DNA of 64,000 nucleotides. It comes from Mycosarcoma maydis (Eukaryota; Basidiomycota; Ustilaginomycetes; Ustilaginales). The translations under genes and the position numbers were made by a program. Below the pieces are notes generated by a model. It was not told where the DNA came from. It was given only the letters and a program-made list of their open reading frames with translations, and searched no databases. The stretch covers positions 372,001 to 436,000 of the forward strand of contig NC_026482.1 in assembly GCF_000328475.2 (NCBI RefSeq), written 5' to 3'. Shown in pieces: positions 10,786 through 20,126 of the stretch (position 1 is the stretch's first letter; every line of letters starts with the position of its first letter).

Positions 10786-12294
10786 ATGCGGAACCTCTTT
10801 GTCGCACTTCCCTTCCTGTCTGGCCTCGCTGTGGCTGTGGCTTTCCTCTTCAACTGGTCAGCGGCCTTGGACCGAAGAGCACCAGTCTACCTGCAGAGGC
10901 GATTTGTCAACTCGACCGAGCTTGACGCATGCAAGGCGATCGCCGCTGCAAAGGTCAAGGTCGTCTACCCTCTCGACTTGACCTACTACAGTCTGATCGA
11001 GCACTACATGACCACGTCAACGCAAACCTCTACCTGTGTTGCCGTTCCAGCTTCGCCTGCCGAGATCTCGTCAACGATCAAGGTGATCGGAAGCAGGCGA
11101 ATTCGATACGCTGTCCGAGGGGCTGGTCATGCTTCCAACCAGGGCTTCTCATCCACTAGCGGTGTGCATATCAGCATGAACAACTTTAAGCAAGTCATTC
11201 TCAGCGATGATAAGAACACAGTTGATGTTGGACCCGCCAACGTGTGGGATGATGTCTACAAAGGTCTCGAGGGCACCGGCGTTGCTGTTGTTGGCGGCCG
11301 TGTCTCGGGCGTCGGCGTCGGTGGATTCATCACCGGCGGTGGTGGCTACAGCTACAAGACGAACCAGTACGGTCTCACTGGTGACACTCTGGTTTCAGCT
11401 GATCTCGTCCTACCTGACGGCACCATTACGTCGGCTTCGGAGTCGCAGAACGCTGACCTCTTCTGGGCGATTCGCGGTGGCGGTAACAAATTTGGTATTA
11501 TCCACAACTTCAAGCTTAAGACTGTGCCTCAGGGCCAAGTCTGGGGTGGTCTGCGTACCTACACCGCCGACCAGGTAGACGCCGTCGTCAACGCTACTCT
11601 GGATTTCTCAGAAAACAGCAAAGACCCCAAGGCATCGCTGCTGCCTACTTTCAACTTTCTTTTGGGCCAGCCGGGTGTGATCGCACTCGCCTTGTACGAT
11701 GCACCCACGCCTCCTGCTGATGCTTTTCGTCAGTTCACCGCCGAAGATGCGCCTCGTACCTTCACCAACGACTGGAAGACGCGTAGCATTTTGGACCTTG
11801 TCAAGAGTGCACCCTCTGATCTCAACAGCGGACAGCGAGGTGCGTTCCACACGGTATCACTGCAAAAGTACAGCAAGAGCCTACTCGACTTGATCGTTAG
11901 CGAGTCCAAGTTCTACGGCACACAGGGCATTCTTCACAGCGCGACCCTGATCTCGTACGACGTTGAGCCCTTCCTTCCCTACTCGCAATACGCCAAGGAC
12001 GGCGCATGGCCTCACAGCACCAATGCTCTACCGCTCAACCTCTACTTTGCCTGGACCAACCCTGCCGAGGACAACTTCTGGCGCAACGCCATCAAAGCCT
12101 CAGCTGCCAAAATTTCGGCACAGGCTAGGAGCGAAGGTCAAAACTTGGACGATCTTTACCTTTACCCCAACTACGCCATCGCTGAGACGCCTTCTTCGGA
12201 GCTGTACGGTCCAAACCTCGGCCGTCTCTCTACGCTCAAGAAAAAGTACGACCCTCAAGGCGTCACTGATTTGACTACATACTTCTCCTTCTAA
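10786..12294 (+). CDS. Secreted FAD-linked oxidase, berberine-bridge-enzyme type
   Basis: A 502-residue oxidoreductase of the PCMH/FAD_binding_4 family with a C-terminal BBE segment. The N-terminus (MRNLFVALPFLSGLAVAVAF) is a signal peptide or membrane anchor. The flavin-attachment motif RGAGHAS gives His115 as the covalent site. In bicovalent relatives the second attachment is a Cys just before the GVGG loop; here that segment reads GGRVSGVGVGGF, so the Cys is absent and monocovalent FAD is expected. The FAD-binding stretch DLFWAIRGGGNKFGII and the C-terminal YPNYA and KKYDPQGV elements are family hallmarks. Relatives oxidise sugars, alcohols or alkaloid-like compounds with O2; the substrate here is unknown. 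An upstream in-frame ATG at 10699 would add 29 residues but hides the signal peptide, so I prefer 10786. Confidence 0.88.
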   Translation: MRNLFVALPFLSGLAVAVAFLFNWSAALDRRAPVYLQRRFVNSTELDACKAIAAAKVKVVYPLDLTYYSLIEHYMTTSTQTSTCVAVPASPAEISSTIKVIGSRRIRYAVRGAGHASNQGFSSTSGVHISMNNFKQVILSDDKNTVDVGPANVWDDVYKGLEGTGVAVVGGRVSGVGVGGFITGGGGYSYKTNQYGLTGDTLVSADLVLPDGTITSASESQNADLFWAIRGGGNKFGIIHNFKLKTVPQGQVWGGLRTYTADQVDAVVNATLDFSENSKDPKASLLPTFNFLLGQPGVIALALYDAPTPPADAFRQFTAEDAPRTFTNDWKTRSILDLVKSAPSDLNSGQRGAFHTVSLQKYSKSLLDLIVSESKFYGTQGILHSATLISYDVEPFLPYSQYAKDGAWPHSTNALPLNLYFAWTNPAEDNFWRNAIKASAAKISAQARSEGQNLDDLYLYPNYAIAETPSSELYGPNLGRLSTLKKKYDPQGVTDLTTYFSF

Positions 12295-13228
12295 GTTTAC
12301 AAGCTCCGGCTGTAGTTTCGCTTGCCTTGACTTCTTCATCAATGCACTCCTCTCTTGCCATCGTGACATGTGATCATTCGCGATGATCTGATGCGTGAGG
12401 GTGTTCTGTTCATTCGATCATGAATTGGCTGTTGGGGGCATTACCGTTCAACTCAAGTGAGATTCTGCACGTCGGTGTAGTTGCCAAAGAAAGCCTCGAG
12501 AAGGGTCAACTGTCGTGTGTGTCTTAGATCGAGCTCAGAGCGGGACAATCAAGAACGCTGATACAGGATCTACCAGCAGGCAGAGTCACAGAGAGTATAC
12601 GAGCGGGAAAAATTCGACACTTGTCACATTGCAATTTAACTTAACGTTGATTAACTTAAAGTCACGAGTTAGTTGTGAGTTGAATCCATGACTCACGACT
12701 GTGACTGCAAGATTCGTGATTGCTGTCTGGTGATGCTTCGACCGCCTCGGGGCAAAAGAAAAAAAAAAAAAAAAGCTGTTACTTCGTGATTAGGATCGCC
12801 TTGCACGTTCCCAGCTTCGTGAGAGAGTGGCAGCAACCGTGAACGGGCGAATGTGACCAAAGCCGATAAAGGCGAGATTAGAAACACTTCACGAGCCCGA
12901 TGGACAGACTGAAGCGAAGCTGCAAGATAAAGTTAGCGCATGTTTGGAAAAGAGCCACGGCAAGAGGCAGGGAAAAGGCCACAGGAGGAAAGAGCAAAGT
13001 GAAAATTTGGAACTTGTTGTCGGGTCTGTGCTCTCTGGACACCAAATCACAAATCAAAGGCTTATCTACAGTAATGTCAGTGTCGAGTGAGGTCTCTCTG
13101 CATGCTGAACTGCTCAAAGGCGATACAGCTACCGAGGAGTGCTCGGATGATATATCTAGTACAAGCATCTGTGCCACATTTCAACATTTCCCACCATCAC
13201 ATTGCCAACTTCATCTACTCCATCCAAC
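12295..13228. other. Intergenic region with motif cluster and poly(A) tract
   Basis: No gene is supported. Positions 12661-12722 hold several members of the TCACGA motif family in both the CTCACGACT and ATTCGTGATT forms. A 16-nt adenine run lies at 12759-12774. The right end is the leader of the DUG1 gene. Confidence 0.5.
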
Positions 13229-14662
13229 ATGGCTACTCCTGAACAGAAGAAGTTCATCGCACAAATCGATGCCAACAAGGCCACTTTGATCGACCGCCTC
13301 GCTGAGGCCGTCTCGATCCCTTCGGTCTCTGGTGATGCCAACTACCGCAAGGCTTGCTTCGACATGGCCGACTGGCTGCTCGCCGAGCTCAAGAAGCTTG
13401 GTGCTACTGCAGAGCTCAAGCCTCTGGGCAAGCAAACCCTTGACGGTCAGGAGATTGAGCTGCCCCCCGTCATTCTTGGTGACCTGGGCAAGGACCCCAA
13501 GAAGAAGACGATCCTGGTCTACGGTCACTTTGACGTTCAGCCCGCTCTCAAGTCGGACGGCTGGGACACTGAGCCTTTTAAGCTGATCACTGACGAAAAG
13601 ACCGGTCGCATGTACGGACGTGGATCTACCGACGACAAGGGACCCATTCTCGGCTGGCTCAACGCTATTGAAGCTCACCAGCAGGCTGGCATTGACCTGC
13701 CTGTCAACCTCAAGTTTTGCTTTGAAGGTATGGAGGAGAGTGGCAGTGTTGGGCTGGATGAGCTGATTGCTGCTGAAAAGGACAGCTTCTTCCAGGGTGT
13801 TGACGCTGTCTGTATCTCGGACAACTATTGGCTGGGTACCAAGAAGCCATGCCTTACGCACGGTCTGCGTGGTATCGCCTACTTCAAGCTCGCCATCTCG
13901 GGCCCTGCTCGTGACTTGCATTCGGGTGTGTTTGGCGGTGTTGTACACGAGCCCATGACCGATTTGTTCACCATCATGTCCAAGCTGGTGACGGCCAAGG
14001 GCGAAATCCTGGTTCCTGGTATCAAGGAGCTGGTAGCTCCTTTGACCGATGAGGAGCGCAAGCGTTACGACGTGATGGACTTTGTGCTCAGCGACATCGA
14101 AGGCGCTACGGGCAGCAAGACCACGGTCAGCAACGACAAGGCTGCCGTGCTGATGGGTCGCATGCGATACCCTTGCCTTTCGCTTCACGGTATCGAGGGA
14201 GCATTTTCTGAGCCTGGCACGAAAACTGTCATTCCTGCTAAGGTGATTGGCAAGTTTTCGCTGCGTCTTGTTCCGGACATGACTCCGGAAAAGGTCAACG
14301 AGCTTGTTACCAAGTATGTGAATGACGAGTTTGCCAAGATCGGCAGCAAGAACACGATGACCATCACGAGCGAGCACGGTGGTAAGCCATGGCTGGCCGA
14401 CCCGAACCACTGGAACTACGAGGCAGCCATCAAGGCGACCGAGACCATTTACGGTGTCAAGCCCGACCTGACGCGCGAGGGTGGTTCGATCCCTGTTACG
14501 CTCACATTTGCGGATTTGCTGCAGAAGAACGTTTTGCTATTGCCGATGGGCAGGAGCGACGACGGTGCGCACTCGATCAACGAGAAGCTCGACATTTCCA
14601 ACTACATCGAGGGTACCAAGCTGCTTGGTCTCTACCTGCACGAGGTGGCTGCCATCGCCTAG
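13229..14662 (+). CDS. DUG1: Cys-Gly metallodipeptidase (Dug1/CNDP2 family, M20)
   Basis: A 477-residue cytosolic di-zinc or di-manganese M20 peptidase. In fungi, Dug1 cleaves Cys-Gly and works in glutathione breakdown. Metal-ligand motifs are clear: GHFDVQP at 99-105 (His100, Asp102), the bridging aspartate in GRGSTDDKGP near 132-138, and the catalytic and metal glutamates in EGMEESGS near 166-173. The lid-domain RDLHSGVFGG and the late GGSIPVTLTF and DDGAHSINEK segments match the family. The length equals that of yeast Dug1. The start is the ATG at 13229, preceded by an A-rich CCAAC context; the frame extends only 9 codons further, through a TTG. A 399-codon antisense frame over this gene is a shadow. 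Confidence 0.95.
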   Translation: MATPEQKKFIAQIDANKATLIDRLAEAVSIPSVSGDANYRKACFDMADWLLAELKKLGATAELKPLGKQTLDGQEIELPPVILGDLGKDPKKKTILVYGHFDVQPALKSDGWDTEPFKLITDEKTGRMYGRGSTDDKGPILGWLNAIEAHQQAGIDLPVNLKFCFEGMEESGSVGLDELIAAEKDSFFQGVDAVCISDNYWLGTKKPCLTHGLRGIAYFKLAISGPARDLHSGVFGGVVHEPMTDLFTIMSKLVTAKGEILVPGIKELVAPLTDEERKRYDVMDFVLSDIEGATGSKTTVSNDKAAVLMGRMRYPCLSLHGIEGAFSEPGTKTVIPAKVIGKFSLRLVPDMTPEKVNELVTKYVNDEFAKIGSKNTMTITSEHGGKPWLADPNHWNYEAAIKATETIYGVKPDLTREGGSIPVTLTFADLLQKNVLLLPMGRSDDGAHSINEKLDISNYIEGTKLLGLYLHEVAAIA

Positions 14663-15549
14663 AGGGGCGTCAGCGCTATTGGAGCTCGGCGTGGCACAAG
14701 AATTTTTCGAGATCAATCACGAATTGTAGATCAATGAACGCAAGGAGTTGAACCTAGGCTTTTTTGTTTTTGTTTTTGTTTTTGTTTTTGTTTTTGTTTT
14801 TGTTTTGTTTTGTCTGTGCTGAGAAAATTGTGCGCAGAGGGTTCCTAGGGACGAGCTTGCTTGCTCACGGCTTGCTGGTTTGCCTGTTCACTCGCATGCT
14901 CGGCGCAGATACTCTGTGACTGCAGCGAGGACTGCGAGAGAGGAAGTGACCGAGTTTCGAATTCGAAAGTCGGGAAGGCGGAAAGGAAAATTGCTCATCA
15001 ATCCAGGGTCGTAAATCGTGAATCGCGAAGAGTGAACTTGAATCAGGGTGGAAATTTCGAAATTCTTGACGCTTGACAATCGTGAAATCACGAATATCGT
15101 GGTTCAGAATCTTGAATCGCGAATCGGCAGTGTGAGTTGCAGCAGCCAGTCAGAGTCACGCGTCTGAGTGGACTTTCAAGACACTCACGACTGCTTTATC
15201 TTTTCGCACCTTGAAACCCATCACTGGCCAATCAGACTGCAAGCGCCGACCCCGCATGCAAAGTACTGTCCTGCTGTACACTTCAAGCCTTGGCACGGCA
15301 ACTCGGACGATATCACAATCACGAATGACGAATGTTCTACGTGTTATCGTTCGTGATTCGTGATTGGCTCGTCAAAACCAACACACCATCATTCACGATT
15401 GTGTCCTGTCACAACCAAACATCAACGCTGCTCCTCCGCTGCTTCGATCCTCCGTTGCTGTCTCACCTCGGCACTGTCAGTAGCAAAGCAGTTTCTGATA
15501 GCTTCGGCGCCGTCACGATAGAATGCAGCTTACACTCTGATCAACAACC
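14663..15549. other. Intergenic region with hexanucleotide repeat and dense motif cluster
   Basis: No gene is seen. It holds a TTTTTG tandem repeat at 14761-14813 just after DUG1. Between about 15005 and 15405 lies one of the densest sets of ATTCACG/CGTGATT motif copies in the window, including CGTGATTCGTGATT near 15352-15365. Confidence 0.55.
14761..14813. repeat. TTTTTG simple-sequence repeat
   Basis: About eight tandem copies of a T5G unit, ending in slightly shorter TTTTG units, about 100 bp downstream of the DUG1 stop codon. It is T-rich on the coding strand and may overlap the 3' end of the transcript. Confidence 0.85.
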
Positions 15550-17919
15550 ATGCCAACTCGAACTAACAACCGAGGCATCCCGGTGCCTCGTGATCAGGCT
15601 CGTGGCTCGGTGCGCGGCGATAACCAGCAGCAGGCAGCGTGGCGAAGCAGCCTTGACCTCGTTTGGTCCTATTCCCGCTCTCAAGCGTTCTATGGCAACA
15701 ACATTGCCACCTCACCCTCGTTCGTCGAACGACGATGGGCCGGTCAGGATTTGGAAGAACGCGATAGCATTTTCGAGGATGAACAGGAATACGTCTCGGG
15801 ACAAGACGACGAGGACGAGAGCGAAGATTATGACGCCCATACATCCCATTCGCGTTTCGCCACAGATGCTGACGCCGACACGGACACAGCTTCCATGGCC
15901 AGCGATGCCAGGTTCGGTCCCTCTGACCAATTTGAGTGGGAAGGAGAGGCACTACCGCCCAACGCCACCCAACGTATCCGCACATCGCGGCGCTCCAAGG
16001 CGAGAGATAGACGATTGGAGCAGCTCGAAAGTGCAGACGAAGACGAACGCAGTCGAAGCAGAAGTCGAAGTCCCAAGCGTCTAGCACCAGGTGGTCCCCA
16101 TGAACGCACTTCCAACAGCAAACTCAATCCGAATCGATCCGCGTACTCCTCTGCAACAACCGGCGAGATGCTTCGAGATCCCTTCGCCGAAGACAATATC
16201 AACAATAACATCAAGCCCTCGGAAGTGACACCACTTCTATCCAACAAGCGCTCTACCGATGCCAACCCGGCAAGACGAAAGTCTGCCACCTACGGCGCGC
16301 TTCAGCGTCCCTCGGACTCGGCCACCCTATCAAACCGATCTGCCGATTCGGGCTACCACGTCTACGAACTTGGCAACAGCACATTGCTACAATCCTGGTT
16401 CAATACGGTTAATGCGCTCGTCGGCGTCGGCATCTTGGCTCTTCCTCTTGCTTTTTCCTACGCTGGTTGGATCGGTGGCACCATTTTGTTCCTGGTATGT
16501 GGTCTGCTTACCAACTACACGGGCAAAGTATTGGCAAAAATCATGTCCAAGGAGCCTTCGCTACGCACCTATGCCGATATTGGAAGTTACGCATTCGGAC
16601 CATCAGCACGCATTCTCATCAGCCTCTTCTTCTGCCTCGAACTGTGGGCTGTCTCGGTAGCTCTCATCATCCTCTTTGGCGATTCCATGTCGGCCATCTT
16701 TCCAAACATTGCACCGGCAGCATTCAAATTGCTTGGGTATTGCTTGGTGCTCCCATCGGTGTTTCTGCCGCTTAAGTTCCTCTCGCCCATCTCGGTGATT
16801 GGTATCGTATCCACTTTCACCCTCGTCGTTGTGGTCATCAGCGACGGGCTCATCAAGAAACATGCTCCTGGCAGCCTTTGGTCGATTGCGCCAACCACAC
16901 TCGGTCCACGTTGGGATCGTCTCCCGCTCAGCTTTGGTCTGATCATGTCTGGATTCTCTTCGCATCCTATCATCCCTTCGCTGGTACGCGATATGAAGGA
17001 CCCTGCCAAGTTTCCACGCATGCTCAATTTGGCCTATGTCGGAGCCACCGTGCTATATCTCTCCATGGGTATGGTTGGCTACGCCATGTTTGGAACACAG
17101 GTGTCGGACGAGATTACAAAGGATTTGGCCAGAACGCCAGGTTTCCCGGTGGCGCTCAATAGTGTTGCTATTTGGTTGATTGTAATCAACCCGCTCTCGA
17201 AATTTGCTTTAGCGACGAGACCCATTCAGACCACGTTTGAGATCTTGTTGGGGATCGATGATCAGACCGCGGTGAGGTTGCAGAACAGGAACGTCAAAGC
17301 CCGACGGAGGTCTTCAGCCGCTGCTCTGGCGGCTACATCTGCGAATGTAGCTACTGATGGAAGCAAGATCCGCATGGATGATGCCGCTGCTGCTGCCAAC
17401 AAAGTGGTGGGCCCAGTTCAAAGCCGCGCCCAGGCACAGCTCACATCAGAAGCGAACAGTACAACGCTCTCTGTGTCACCCAATCATCGCGTATCTTTCG
17501 CCACACCTGGCGCTCCCTCCTCCACGGTTCCGCAACCTGAACATCAACCTCCTACCTCTCCCACAACCCACGCCGCCCCAGCCAACGACAACCCACTTGC
17601 CAACTCGGCCATCTCGCTGCGTGCGGCCGAACTGACCTCCACCCTCTCCCCGCGAACGCGGTTCATCTTGAGCATACTTCTCAAGATCCTGTTGACCCTT
17701 CTGATCGCCGTCACAGCGGTCGTCTTGCCAGGGTTCGAGAAAGTCATGGCGTTCCTCGGAGCATTCCTGGCTTTTGCAACATGTGTCTTTGGTCCTCTGT
17801 TGGCCAACTTGAAGCTTTTCGGCAGTGAAATGAAGGCGTACAGGATCGCGATTGATGTCGGCATCTTGGCCATAAGTGCGCTTATGGCAGCTACAGGCAC
17901 TGTATGGGCTTTTCTCTGA
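15550..17919 (+). CDS. Vacuolar amino-acid transporter, AVT1-type (AAAP family)
   Basis: A 789-residue polytopic protein. Residues 1-280 are a hydrophilic, acidic and serine/arginine-rich cytosolic tail. Residue 285 onwards is the AAAP/Aa_trans domain, opening with FNTVNALVGVGILALPLAF, close to the first helix of Avt1-type vacuolar H+/amino-acid antiporters. About eleven membrane segments are visible. A cytosolic loop of roughly 110 low-complexity residues separates the ninth segment from the final ones. The tail contains EVTPLL at 225-230, a fit to the acidic dileucine [DE]xxxL[LI] signal that directs cargo to the vacuole by AP-3; that use is inference. It probably moves neutral amino acids into the vacuole. 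The start ATG is at 15550. Confidence 0.88.
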   Translation: MPTRTNNRGIPVPRDQARGSVRGDNQQQAAWRSSLDLVWSYSRSQAFYGNNIATSPSFVERRWAGQDLEERDSIFEDEQEYVSGQDDEDESEDYDAHTSHSRFATDADADTDTASMASDARFGPSDQFEWEGEALPPNATQRIRTSRRSKARDRRLEQLESADEDERSRSRSRSPKRLAPGGPHERTSNSKLNPNRSAYSSATTGEMLRDPFAEDNINNNIKPSEVTPLLSNKRSTDANPARRKSATYGALQRPSDSATLSNRSADSGYHVYELGNSTLLQSWFNTVNALVGVGILALPLAFSYAGWIGGTILFLVCGLLTNYTGKVLAKIMSKEPSLRTYADIGSYAFGPSARILISLFFCLELWAVSVALIILFGDSMSAIFPNIAPAAFKLLGYCLVLPSVFLPLKFLSPISVIGIVSTFTLVVVVISDGLIKKHAPGSLWSIAPTTLGPRWDRLPLSFGLIMSGFSSHPIIPSLVRDMKDPAKFPRMLNLAYVGATVLYLSMGMVGYAMFGTQVSDEITKDLARTPGFPVALNSVAIWLIVINPLSKFALATRPIQTTFEILLGIDDQTAVRLQNRNVKARRRSSAAALAATSANVATDGSKIRMDDAAAAANKVVGPVQSRAQAQLTSEANSTTLSVSPNHRVSFATPGAPSSTVPQPEHQPPTSPTTHAAPANDNPLANSAISLRAAELTSTLSPRTRFILSILLKILLTLLIAVTAVVLPGFEKVMAFLGAFLAFATCVFGPLLANLKLFGSEMKAYRIAIDVGILAISALMAATGTVWAFL

Positions 17920-18005
17920 TCTGGCTGAGCCAGATTCCACCATGCAATGTCACATTTCGTCATACGGGGCGATTGGCGCTGATCGTGTACAGAGAGCGAG
18001 TGACA

Positions 18006-20126
18006 TCAGAGCTTTGTGTGTTCTAACCCAGCCCACCGCCTCAGCAACGGAGGTGTGAGCATTGGCAGTCCCCCTCCCACCAGATGACTCGGACCAGCTA
18101 AAGTCTCATTTGCTCCACTCGCCGTAGCACCGCCAACCCCTGTCGTGAGATTCGCCATCGTGCCCGTCGGACTCGCGAACAGCACATGTCGCTGTTGCGT
18201 CATCAGTATCTGGTGAATCTGCATCCTCACGGCGTGCAACCCATGTCTCAAACTCGCCACTTCTTCCGTTACCCTTCCCGCATCGAATCCTGCTTTCACA
18301 GCTGCAATGTGTCCTTCTTCCGTTCGCTTGTCCAAGCTGGATAAGCCGGATGAAAGGCCGGCGATGTTGGCGGTAAGCGAGGAAATGGCCGCATCGAGGT
18401 TGGTTCGGTCAATGGCGTCAACATCAGGTACAAGTGCGCTAGGGAAATCGTAGCCAAGAGGTGAGATGGATGCTGCGGTGGAGGTGGTTTCGACTGGTGT
18501 GAGGAAAGATGCGGACGTGGTGGCTGCCGATCGACGTGTATTGAAAGACGTTTCCGCAATGCCCATAAACCGCAAGCGCTCCCTTGTTGGCGAAGGCGTA
18601 TGCGAAGCACGACCAGTATCCATCCCAGATGTTGTAGGCATTGACCGAGCTGCCGGTGGGGCCAAGTATCGTGAGTTCACTCCATCGTCCATTCCGACTG
18701 CCATGCTCGATCGCGCGACACCCGGCGTCTGCAAAGATGACCTCGCTTGACCCAACAACTCGGTCGACAGGTCACTATACTGCCTCCTCGCCCACATCGC
18801 CAGATCCATGCTGGACACGGCTGAAGCACTCTGCGTCCTGGCCTGCCTCGTTCCGAAGCTCTGTTGACTCAGAGATCTTTCCCAGTTCTGAGCATCCAAC
18901 GGAAACTCGTCCCACTCTCCATCCACTCCAAGTTGAGACCCTCTTGCGCGCTCTTCCATGGCAGTTCCCTGACGAAGTTCGCCCGCAGACCGGTACCAAC
19001 TTCCCAAGCTATGCACACAGTCATCGATTCGTCTAGCTTGGCCGTATTGTCTGCTCTGTACCTCGTCGATCCTTGCTTTGAGAGCGGTGTTTTCATCTTT
19101 TAGTTTGGCGATATGGTGGCTAAAGATGACGAAGAATTCTTTGAGAGGTTCAAAACGACACTCGTCTTCAAGATGCGTTTTCTCGCTGCTTTTGCAAGCT
19201 GTATCGGCGCTTCGTGAGAGCCGATGGCGTGGACCGAGCCAAGCACAGCCAAACTCGGCATGTGGGCAGAGGATCGGAGCTTCTAGACAGTCATCAGTGA
19301 CGTGAAGCGCCAAGCGACTCTTGGTGCTCTGAATATGACAAAACTCGCACACGGCTGGCTCGGGCGAACAGGTTTCAGAGTGTGCTTGCAGCTCGTCGAA
19401 GCACAGTTCCATGTCGCAGGTCGCACAGGTGACTTTGCGCTTAGGACAGCTGAGACCATGAGAAGCCCAGTCCTTACGCATCACTTTGGCGGAGCAACCG
19501 CATCGTTTCCCCTCGATAAGGTTTTGGTCTACATACTCGAAAGCACACTCAGAAGCAACATGTCCGCGAAGTAGGTGGCGTTCGCATTCATGCTGACATC
19601 CCTTGTCCTTGTTTGGACATCGTACTCGAAGCGTATCGACCATGTTTTTGATGAGCAGCGCCGTAGGTTGAAAATCATCGAGCTCGACTGAGGTTCTACA
19701 AGTTGGACACCTTTTCATCGATATGACTGCCGACATGTCGCCTTCCTGTTCCAGTTGCTGCTGTTTTGACAGAGCAGTAGTGATACACTGCTTACAAAAG
19801 GTATGCGAGCATACGGCCGAGGCATATGGTTCGAGAAAGGGACCGAGGCATATCGGACAGTGCAAGAAGGCACTGATGCGCGCATCGTCGTCTACATAGT
19901 CGAAGCAGTCGCCTGTGATCCATGAGAGCTGCTGGATGCCACTACTGATGTTGCTTGTATCTGAACGCTGACTGAAAGAAGAGGTGGCGCGTGGTCGGAT
20001 GGGTCGTGAGCGTCCAGCACGAGTTCCTGAGGATCGTCTGCGTGGCATGGCGGATGATGACAATGAGGAAGTCTGTTGCGGTGGCAGCGCATCAGAGCTG
20101 GGGCCGGCATCGGATGCTTCCGGCAT
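18006..20126 (-). CDS. RING finger / TRAF-type zinc finger protein (probable E3 ubiquitin ligase)
   Basis: A 706-residue protein. A low-complexity, basic N-terminus is followed by a RING finger at about 90-143 (CPICLGPFLEPYASAVC, then HTFCKQC and CPTCR). TRAF-type zinc fingers follow at about 170-325, with repeated Cys/His knuckles such as CPNKDKGC and CPHAEFGC. A short coiled coil, IAKLKDENTALKARIDEVQ, lies near 340-360. The C-terminal half is serine-rich and has no recognised domain; there is no MATH domain as in animal TRAF proteins. RING plus TRAF fingers suggests a ubiquitin ligase using the zinc fingers and coiled coil for oligomerisation. The substrate is unknown. The only ATG near the start is at 20126; the frame extends to 20231 only via a TTG. 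Confidence 0.82.
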   Translation of the reverse strand: MPEASDAGPSSDALPPQQTSSLSSSAMPRRRSSGTRAGRSRPIRPRATSSFSQRSDTSNISSGIQQLSWITGDCFDYVDDDARISAFLHCPICLGPFLEPYASAVCSHTFCKQCITTALSKQQQLEQEGDMSAVISMKRCPTCRTSVELDDFQPTALLIKNMVDTLRVRCPNKDKGCQHECERHLLRGHVASECAFEYVDQNLIEGKRCGCSAKVMRKDWASHGLSCPKRKVTCATCDMELCFDELQAHSETCSPEPAVCEFCHIQSTKSRLALHVTDDCLEAPILCPHAEFGCAWLGPRHRLSRSADTACKSSEKTHLEDECRFEPLKEFFVIFSHHIAKLKDENTALKARIDEVQSRQYGQARRIDDCVHSLGSWYRSAGELRQGTAMEERARGSQLGVDGEWDEFPLDAQNWERSLSQQSFGTRQARTQSASAVSSMDLAMWARRQYSDLSTELLGQARSSLQTPGVARSSMAVGMDDGVNSRYLAPPAARSMPTTSGMDTGRASHTPSPTRERLRFMGIAETSFNTRRSAATTSASFLTPVETTSTAASISPLGYDFPSALVPDVDAIDRTNLDAAISSLTANIAGLSSGLSSLDKRTEEGHIAAVKAGFDAGRVTEEVASLRHGLHAVRMQIHQILMTQQRHVLFASPTGTMANLTTGVGGATASGANETLAGPSHLVGGGLPMLTPPLLRRWAGLEHTKL

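Noticed and set aside
13211..14410. 399-codon open frame on the - strand across DUG1
   Set aside because: Antisense shadow of a conserved peptidase with all metal ligands on the + strand.
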